A stretch of 28,742 nt of DNA from CAZISM01 sp964541895. GTDB taxonomy: Bacteria; Zhuqueibacterota; Zhuqueibacteria; Residuimicrobiales; Residuimicrobiaceae. This document shows, piece by piece, positions 23,760 to 28,742 of this stretch. The position numbers and the translations under genes are program-made. The DNA lies in assembly GCA_964541895.1 (NCBI GenBank), contig CAZISM010000072.1, positions 1-28,742 of the forward strand, written 5' to 3'. The notes beneath the pieces were generated by a model. That model was given only the letters and a program-made list of their open reading frames with translations, did not search any database and had not been told where the DNA came from. Every line of letters starts with the position of its first letter. Within the stretch, counting starts at the first letter, position 1.

Positions 23760-25502
23760 TTGAGTAAAATCACTTTAACCATAGATGGACAGAAGGTCAC
23801 GGTTCCGCAGGATACCACCATTCTGGACGCAGCGGAAAAAATCAACATCACCATTCCGCGTTTGTGCCACCATCCTGATCTTCATCCGGTATCCGCCTGC
23901 CGCGTGTGTGTCGTCGAAGTCAAGGGCGATCGCCTGCTGCGCACGGCCTGCTCCTGGAAAGCTCAGGAGGGCATGGAAGTCATGACCAACACCAAGGCGG
24001 TGCGTGATTCGCGCAAGATCGCGATGGAACTGCTGCTGTCACGCCACCCCATGCGCTGCACCGAATGTGTGCGCAACGGCAGCTGCGAACTGCGCGCCTG
24101 CGCCGACCAGCTCGGCATTCGTGAAATCAGTTTTGAATATCATCAGCGCAAGGGCGAACTGGACTACTCCAGTCCGTCCATCGTGCGCGATCCTTCGAAA
24201 TGCATCCTCTGCCGCCGTTGCGTGCAGACCTGCACCATGGTGCAGAGTGTCAGCGCCATCGGCATGGAAGGTCGCGGTTACGAAGTATGGGTTGACACGC
24301 CGTTCGGCAAAGGGCTGGCGGAAGTGGCCTGCGTGGCCTGCGGCCAGTGTATCGACCGTTGTCCTGTGGGCGCCTTGTATGAAAACAGCCATATCGACCG
24401 GGTGTGGGCGGCCCTGGATGATCCCGGCAAACACGTGATCGTTCAGACCGCACCGGCTGTACGCGTGGCGGTCGGCGAAGAGTTCGGCCTGGCACCGGGC
24501 GCTCTGGTGACCGACAAGCTCGTGGCCGGTCTGCGCCGCATGGGCTTTGACAAAGTGTTTGACACCGATTTTACCGCCGACTTGACGATCATGGAAGAGG
24601 GCTTTGAACTGCTGGGTCGAATCAAAAACGGCGGCCAACTGCCGCTGCTGACCTCCTGCAGTCCGGGCTGGATCAACTTTATCGAACACTTTTATCCGCA
24701 GTTGCTGCCGCACGTTTCCAGCTGCAAATCGCCGCAGCAGATGTTCGGCGCTCTGGCCAAAACCTACTATGCGGAAAAAATGGGCATTCCGGCCAAGGAT
24801 CTGTACGTCGTTTCCGTGATGCCCTGTACAGCGAAAAAGTTCGAGGGCGAACGACCGGAAATGACGGCGAGTGGATTCCAGGATGTCGACGCCGTGCTTA
24901 CGACCCGCGAGCTGGCAACGATGATGAAACAGATCGGTATCGATCTGCCCAATCTTCCCGATGAAGAGTACGATGCGCCGCTGGGTATCTCGACCGGCGC
25001 GGCGGTCATTTTCGGTGCCACCGGCGGAGTTATGGAAGCGGCCCTGCGTACGGTGTACGAGGTTGTGACCAAAAAGACCCTGGAAAACGTCGATATCACG
25101 GCCGTACGCGGCCTGGAAGGCGTCAAAGAGGCGGAAGTGGATCTGGACGGTCTCAAGGTGCGCGCTGCCGTAGCCAACGGCCTGGCCAATGCACGCAAGC
25201 TGATGGATAAGATCGTTTCGGGTGAGGCTAATTACCATTTCATCGAGATCATGGCCTGTCCGGGCGGATGTATCGGTGGTGGTGGTCAGCCCATTCCCAC
25301 CTCGATGGATATCCGTAAAAAGCGATCGGATGCAATTTACAAGGCCGATCGCGGCCTGAAAATCCGCAAATCGCATGAAAATCCTGCGGTGCAGCAACTC
25401 TACAAGGATTACCTGGGTGAGCCCAACAGCCATAAAGCGCACAAGCTGTTGCACACCCACTATCACCAGCAGGAAATATATAACAAAGCCAACTCGCACT
25501 AG
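23760..25502 (+). CDS. hydA: [FeFe] hydrogenase catalytic alpha subunit HydA, second copy
   Basis: 580 residues with the same domain order as HydA1. It has a [2Fe-2S] domain (C36, C47, C50, C64), a His-Cys3 site (H96, C100, C103, C109) and two [4Fe-4S] motifs (C148/151/154/158; C191/194/197/201). The H-cluster loops are TSCSPGW (C300), MPCTAKK (C356) and MACPGGCIGGGGQP (C500, C504). All catalytic motifs are intact, so an active H2 enzyme is expected. TTG 23760 is preferred as start: GGAGG lies eight bases upstream, and the resulting N-terminus (MSKITLTIDGQKV) lines up with HydA1 (MTITINNKQV). In-frame ATGs at 23739 and 23745 lie on or before that ribosome-binding site. A strong terminator follows directly, closing the locus. 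Confidence 0.94.
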   Translation: MSKITLTIDGQKVTVPQDTTILDAAEKINITIPRLCHHPDLHPVSACRVCVVEVKGDRLLRTACSWKAQEGMEVMTNTKAVRDSRKIAMELLLSRHPMRCTECVRNGSCELRACADQLGIREISFEYHQRKGELDYSSPSIVRDPSKCILCRRCVQTCTMVQSVSAIGMEGRGYEVWVDTPFGKGLAEVACVACGQCIDRCPVGALYENSHIDRVWAALDDPGKHVIVQTAPAVRVAVGEEFGLAPGALVTDKLVAGLRRMGFDKVFDTDFTADLTIMEEGFELLGRIKNGGQLPLLTSCSPGWINFIEHFYPQLLPHVSSCKSPQQMFGALAKTYYAEKMGIPAKDLYVVSVMPCTAKKFEGERPEMTASGFQDVDAVLTTRELATMMKQIGIDLPNLPDEEYDAPLGISTGAAVIFGATGGVMEAALRTVYEVVTKKTLENVDITAVRGLEGVKEAEVDLDGLKVRAAVANGLANARKLMDKIVSGEANYHFIEIMACPGGCIGGGGQPIPTSMDIRKKRSDAIYKADRGLKIRKSHENPAVQQLYKDYLGEPNSHKAHKLLHTHYHQQEIYNKANSH

Positions 25503-25508
25503 ATCGAC

Positions 25509-25540
25509 AGAGCCCGGCAGCAACCTGCCGGGCTCTTTTT
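25509..25540 (+). terminator. Rho-independent terminator after the second hydrogenase locus
   Basis: A perfect 12-bp stem, AGAGCCCGGCAG (25509-25520) with CTGCCGGGCTCT (25525-25536), loop CAAC, then a run of five T. It starts six bases after the hydA2 stop and separates the hydrogenase genes from the butyrate genes. Confidence 0.95.
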
Positions 25541-25542
25541 AC

Positions 25543-25571
25543 TTGCAATACAGTCGAATTTTTGCAATATT
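25543..25571 (+). promoter_or_regulatory. Candidate promoter for the butyrate kinase unit
   Basis: TTGCAA (25543-25548) and AATATT (25566-25571) are 17 bases apart, four of six matches each, immediately after the terminator and about 60 bases before the next start codon. Confidence 0.3.
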
Positions 25572-25629
25572 TACGCATACAGGTTTGGCGTACGGTATGT
25601 TGTCCAATTGAAGCGAAAGGGGACTACCA

Positions 25630-25815
25630 ATGCAGCGAATGCTCTGCTATGCGGCCTGCTTGCTGTTTCTTTCCTGCCTTGGGCGTGATCCGTTGCAGCC
25701 TGAGCCACCTCCTGTTGATCCGGACCAGCCTTACCTGCACCTGGTTACTGATTCACTTTTTACCTCTATTCCATGTTATGTTAATTTCATGTTTCAGGTC
25801 GTGGATTTTAAATAA
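25630..25815 (+). CDS. Small putative lipoprotein, possibly a frameshifted or truncated remnant
   Basis: 61 residues. A good ribosome-binding site (AAAGGGG, ~8 bases upstream) precedes ATG 25630. The N-terminus MQRMLCYAACLLFLSC resembles a lipoprotein signal with a Cys near position 16, followed by a Pro/Asp-rich spacer as in secreted lipoproteins. The mature part, PYLHLVTDSLFTSIPCYVNF and onward, stops abruptly at TAA. In the +1 frame the text continues past that stop with a plausible sequence (NKHGYSANFISGL) before ending at 25852, which suggests a single-base frameshift around 25806-25812 in what was once a longer beta-rich lipoprotein. No family recognised. It could also be a genuine short lipoprotein. 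Confidence 0.45.
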   Translation: MQRMLCYAACLLFLSCLGRDPLQPEPPPVDPDQPYLHLVTDSLFTSIPCYVNFMFQVVDFK

Positions 25816-25863
25816 ACACGGCTACAGCGCCAATTTCATCTCCGGATTGTGATGCGAGGTCTT

Positions 25864-26940
25864 GTGAATCTGCACACAGAACCATTGATCCTGGTCATTA
25901 ATCCAGGCTCCACCTCCACCAAGGTGGCCTTGTTCCAGGGCATGCAGCGAGCGGCGGAAGATACGCTGCTGCATGGCAGGGAGCAACTGGCTCATTTCAG
26001 CACGATGTGGGGTCAGTTCGATTTTCGCTTGCAGGCGATCCAGGATTTTATCGGCCGTATCAAACTGCCTGCTTTTTCGCTAAAGGCGGTTGTCGGCCGC
26101 GGCGGATTGCTAAAGCCGTTGCGACGCGGCATTTATCGGGTGAGTAAGGAGATGATAGCGGATGCGCGCAAAGGCGTGCAGGGCGAGCATGTGTCCAATC
26201 TGGGTTGCGCACTTGCAAAGGAAATCAGTTCGCTCTATGGCGGTGAAGCCTTTGTCGTTGATCCGGTATCGGTGGACGAGTTCGAACCACTGGCCCGCTA
26301 TTCCGGGCACCCCCTTATCGCGCGGCGTGCTTTATCCCACGCGCTGAACCTGCGTGCCGCCGCCATCTGGGCGGCGGAAAAGCTTAACGTGGATGTCGAG
26401 CAGAACAATTTCGTCGTCGCCCATCTCGGCGGCGGCATCTCGGTGGCGCCGGTCAAATGCAGCCGCATTGTCGATGTCAACGATGCCTCCAGCGACGGGC
26501 CGTTTTCTCCGGAACGCAGCGGCGGTTTGCCGCTGCAGCCGTTGATCGATCTCTGTTTTTCCGGGCAGTTTAATAAAGAGCAGATCAAACAGATGGTCAT
26601 GGGACAGGGCGGGCTGAAGGCCTATCTGGGGAGCGTGGATGCGCGCGAAATAGAGGAGCGCATCAAAAACGGCGATCAAAAGGCGGCAGAGGTGTACCGC
26701 GCCATGGCCTATCAGATCGCCAAAGAGATCGGCGCCATGGCCGCTGTCCTGGAAGGCCGGATTAAAGCGGTCGTCCTTACCGGTGGATTGGCCTTTTCGC
26801 AACCGCTGATGAATGAAATCAAACGATATATCTCTTTTATCGCACCGGTCATAATCTTGCCGGGCGAACTGGAACTGGAAGCCATGGCCGCCGGCGCGCT
26901 GCGCGGTCTGAGCGGCAGAGAACCGATTCTGGTTTACTGA
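25864..26940 (+). CDS. buk: Butyrate kinase
   Basis: 358 residues, normal for the family. ASKHA-fold motifs are visible: phosphate-1 LVINPGSTSTKVALF near the N-terminus, GRGGLLKPL, VAHLGGGISVAPV in the centre, and VVLTGGLAFSQPLM with ILPGELELEAMAAGALR near the C-terminus. It converts butyryl phosphate and ADP to butyrate and ATP (or the reverse) in the cytosol. Branched-chain acyl phosphates are also possible substrates in this family. GTG 25864 is preferred because GAGG lies four bases upstream; ATG 25852 and GTG 25849 are in-frame alternatives with weaker sites. The partner phosphate butyryltransferase is two genes downstream, separated by a membrane-protein gene. Confidence 0.92.
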   Translation: MNLHTEPLILVINPGSTSTKVALFQGMQRAAEDTLLHGREQLAHFSTMWGQFDFRLQAIQDFIGRIKLPAFSLKAVVGRGGLLKPLRRGIYRVSKEMIADARKGVQGEHVSNLGCALAKEISSLYGGEAFVVDPVSVDEFEPLARYSGHPLIARRALSHALNLRAAAIWAAEKLNVDVEQNNFVVAHLGGGISVAPVKCSRIVDVNDASSDGPFSPERSGGLPLQPLIDLCFSGQFNKEQIKQMVMGQGGLKAYLGSVDAREIEERIKNGDQKAAEVYRAMAYQIAKEIGAMAAVLEGRIKAVVLTGGLAFSQPLMNEIKRYISFIAPVIILPGELELEAMAAGALRGLSGREPILVY

Positions 26941-26982
26941 CTGCAACAGCGACTCTTCGCTCAGGTTACCCTATAACATCCT

Positions 26983-27747
26983 ATGCCACTCATTCGAGAA
27001 ATCAACTGGACCCTCTTTTGCAAAAGAGTGATGTCTTTTCAGGGCTTTGGCCGCCTGGCCTTATTGATCGAAGCCTTGTTTTTGTACGCGCTCTTTATTG
27101 TGCCGCCGCTGTTGCACCTCAAGGACAAGGTCGTGCAGATGCAGGCCGGCATGCCGCCTGACCTGCCGTCGATACTATTTGACTCGTCGGGCACCTATAT
27201 CGAGGGCCGGCTCCCCTTTGAATGGCGGCTGCCGGACAGCACGGTCATTCTCTACACGCACACGCCTGATTCTCTTTACCTCATTGACAAGCCGGTCCAT
27301 TCGCTCATCTGTGCTGACAGCCTGTTTCTTTTCAAAACCGGCAGTAGAATTATCCCGGCTAAAAACCTTGCCTGGGGCGAGGATCACACCTGGAGACTTG
27401 ACAAAACCTCGCTGAACAAGGTTATGGATTTCTATCTCCGCATCGGTAACACCCTTTTGCACGCCCTCGGCATCCTCTTCTTCCTGGCCCTCTGCGGTGT
27501 TTTGATCGTGTTCGGCGCAGGTGTTGCCAGCATCGTTGACGGGTTTGCCAATGGTCCATTCCGGTTCCGCGAACTTTTACGCCTGGCAGCGGCGGTGTTA
27601 ATGGCTGCTGTACTGTTGGCCGTCCTGAATCCGTTCCGGAGCGTTCTGTTATCATTCATCAAATGGGCGGTTCCTGTTTACCTGGCAATAATGTTTTTCC
27701 TGACCCTGGCATTGATTCGTAAGATACATGGAGAGATGGCTGCATGA
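26983..27747 (+). CDS. DUF1189-like integral membrane protein
   Basis: 254 residues with one membrane helix at about 24-44, a polar segment of roughly 110 residues (about 46-157), and three helices near 158-182, 199-217 and 225-246. This topology and the N-terminal WTLFCKRVMSFQGFGRLALL resemble DUF1189 membrane proteins, whose function is unknown. The outer segment is beta-rich (ILFDSSGTYIEGRLPFEWRL). It is wedged between butyrate kinase and phosphate butyryltransferase: the latter's ATG overlaps this stop in ATGA, so the two are translationally coupled. A link to butyrate or proton/acid handling is only inference from position. No clear ribosome-binding site before ATG 26983. Confidence 0.6.
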   Translation: MPLIREINWTLFCKRVMSFQGFGRLALLIEALFLYALFIVPPLLHLKDKVVQMQAGMPPDLPSILFDSSGTYIEGRLPFEWRLPDSTVILYTHTPDSLYLIDKPVHSLICADSLFLFKTGSRIIPAKNLAWGEDHTWRLDKTSLNKVMDFYLRIGNTLLHALGILFFLALCGVLIVFGAGVASIVDGFANGPFRFRELLRLAAAVLMAAVLLAVLNPFRSVLLSFIKWAVPVYLAIMFFLTLALIRKIHGEMAA

Positions 27748-28682
27748 TCACAAACATGGAAGAGTTGCTGCAAGCGGCACAATCGGCTGATCCGGTTCGC
27801 GTCGCCGTTGCAGCTGCGGATGATGAGGCCGCCCTAAGTGCCGTAGTTCTGGCGGCTTCCTTAAAGATTGCCGATGCAGTTCTGTTCGGCAACAAGGACA
27901 ACATCGCGGCGATTCTTAAGAATATTCCGGATGGCGAGGAACACCACTTTGACGTGAAAGACGTTGCCGACGAAGCGGAAGCGGCTGCTCTGGCCGTGGA
28001 GGCCGTACGACAGGGTAGCTGTCAGATTTTGCTCAAAGGCAAAATTAAAACTGCCTATCTGCTCAAGGCGGTGCTGGATGCTGAACACGGCTTGCGACAG
28101 GATCGGCTCTTGAGCGATGTCTTTTTGTTCGAAAACAATCGGCGCCGGGACAACCGGCTCATGGCTATCACTGATGGCGGCGTCACCTTAAAGCCGGATT
28201 TAAAGCAAAAAATTGAAATAATTGAGAACGCTGTATATGTTATGCATGCGCTGGGTTATGATAACCCTAAAGTAGCGCTTTTATCGGCGATTGAGACGAT
28301 AAATCCAGGCATTCCATCAACTTTGGAAGCTGCAACCATAACGAAAATGAACCAGCGCGGCCAGATCAAGGGATGTATTATCGACGGACCTCTCGCTCTG
28401 GACAATGCGGTTTCCATGGAAGCGGCCAAAACCAAAAAGATTACATCGCCCGTGGCCGGGATGGCGGATATTCTGGTATGCCCGGAGATTGAATCAGCCA
28501 ATATGTTGGCGAAATCGACCACCTATTTTGCCGATTTCCGTCTGGCTCATGTCATTGTCGGTGCCACTGCGCCGGTGCTGATTCCATCGCGGGCAGACTC
28601 TGCAGACAGCAAGCTGCTGTCTGTAGCGCTGGGCAAAATCGCCGGAATCGCTTCAAATGAAACAAGGGATAAGCAACGTTGA
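27744..28682 (+). CDS. ptb: Phosphate butyryltransferase
   Basis: 312 residues, typical for Ptb/Pta-family acyltransferases. Recognisable blocks are AVLFGNKDNIAAIL, QILLKGKIKTAYLLKAVL, LSDVFLFE, ITDGGVTLKPDLKQKIEII, SAIETINPGIPSTLEAATI, GCIIDGPLALDNAVS and VCPEIESANMLAKSTTYFAD. It exchanges CoA for phosphate on butyryl-CoA, giving the butyryl phosphate that butyrate kinase uses for ATP formation. The start overlaps the preceding membrane-protein stop by four bases (ATGA), with GGAGA upstream. The gene order here, kinase first and transferase last with an insertion between, differs from the classic adjacent ptb-buk pair of Clostridia. Confidence 0.92.
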   Translation: MITNMEELLQAAQSADPVRVAVAAADDEAALSAVVLAASLKIADAVLFGNKDNIAAILKNIPDGEEHHFDVKDVADEAEAAALAVEAVRQGSCQILLKGKIKTAYLLKAVLDAEHGLRQDRLLSDVFLFENNRRRDNRLMAITDGGVTLKPDLKQKIEIIENAVYVMHALGYDNPKVALLSAIETINPGIPSTLEAATITKMNQRGQIKGCIIDGPLALDNAVSMEAAKTKKITSPVAGMADILVCPEIESANMLAKSTTYFADFRLAHVIVGATAPVLIPSRADSADSKLLSVALGKIAGIASNETRDKQR

Positions 28683-28695
28683 CAAAGGATGCAGA

Positions 28696-28742
28696 ATGAA
28701 ACCAAAAATCGAAAAGAAATTTCAATTTTCCATATGGTATCT
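28696..28742 (+). CDS. Start of a gene running off the right edge; N-terminus resembles FtsH
   Basis: Only 15 codons are visible: MKPKIEKKFQFSIWY and onward. GGA lies upstream of ATG 28696, 13 bases after the ptb stop. The short basic stretch followed by F-S-I-W-Y is reminiscent of the cytosolic tip and first membrane helix of the ATP-dependent zinc metalloprotease FtsH in many bacteria. This is too short to be sure. Confidence 0.4.
   Translation, partial: MKPKIEKKFQFSIWY

Noticed and set aside
24039..25523. Minus-strand open frame of 494 codons opposite hydA2 (and similar long ones at 15214-16671, 21998-23302, 8242-9165 and 12754-13785)
   Set aside because: Each lies wholly opposite a gene with clear catalytic motifs, has no recognisable family or ribosome-binding site, and reflects GC-rich third positions of the true gene.
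25585..25601. TTGGCGTACGGTATGTT considered as a sigma-54 promoter before the butyrate genes
   Set aside because: It fails at four or more conserved positions, including the -12 GC, so only the TGGC resemblance remains.
25803..25815. TTTTAAAT considered as a programmed -1 slippery site
   Set aside because: The zero frame does not place the heptamer correctly, and the sensible continuation is in the +1 frame.
1..28742. CRISPR arrays, insertion sequences, attachment sites, tRNA/rRNA genes
   Set aside because: None seen: no regularly spaced repeats, no transposase or integrase frames, and no rRNA-like or tRNA-like sequence on reading both strands.

Overview
This window reads as a chromosome segment of an anaerobic, fermentative Gram-negative bacterium. 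An outer-membrane TonB-dependent receptor with a carboxypeptidase-regulatory-like N-terminus, a lipoprotein-type Gfo/Idh/MocA protein of the kind common in Bacteroidetes, and sigma-54 regulation point to the FCB side of the tree (Bacteroidetes / Calditrichota / KSB1-like). That placement is inference; there is no rRNA gene or other phylogenetic marker here.

Layout. 1-4695 (+): 5'-truncated TonB-dependent receptor, a PLP enzyme of the D-cysteine desulfhydrase/ACC deaminase family, and a YihY/BrkB-type membrane protein closed by a strong terminator. 4779-7069 (-): two exported sugar-metabolism-like proteins, a lipoprotein Gfo/Idh/MocA protein and a Tat-exported sugar isomerase/epimerase-like TIM barrel. 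7248-9588 (+): a receiver-HATPase hybrid and an NtrC-type sigma-54 activator. A near-consensus -24/-12 promoter at 9688-9703 follows directly. It precedes a receiver-like protein that has lost its phosphorylation site (9741-10127) and the first trimeric [FeFe] hydrogenase, hydC-hydB-hydA (10181-14487).

14491-18859 (+): three bases after hydA1 begins a hydrogenase-like sensor (ferredoxin, altered H-cluster domain, Fes-type [4Fe-4S] domain, histidine kinase), followed by two single-domain receivers and a receiver-PAS-histidine kinase. 18860-19487 is a 628-base gap with promoter-like and hairpin sequence but no convincing gene. 19488-21166 (+): DRTGG protein, PHP phosphoesterase, GHKL ATPase. 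21209-25502 (+): stand-alone thioredoxin-like [2Fe-2S] protein and a second hydC-hydB-hydA, ending in a strong terminator.

25630-28682 (+): a small, possibly truncated lipoprotein, butyrate kinase, a DUF1189-like membrane protein and phosphate butyryltransferase. The start of another gene (FtsH-like N-terminus) runs off the right edge.

How it fits together. The two hydrogenase trimers have the domain make-up of NAD(H)- and ferredoxin-linked, electron-bifurcating enzymes, which would re-oxidise fermentation reductant as H2; butyrate kinase and phosphate butyryltransferase would yield ATP from butyryl-CoA. Between and around the trimers lies an unusually dense signalling set: one H2-sensor-like kinase, two other kinases or ATPase hybrids, a sigma-54 activator, two receivers, one pseudo-receiver and one GHKL ATPase. 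The most economical model is a redox/H2-responsive circuit controlling the first hydrogenase operon through sigma-54. The H-cluster maturases HydE, HydF and HydG are not in the window.
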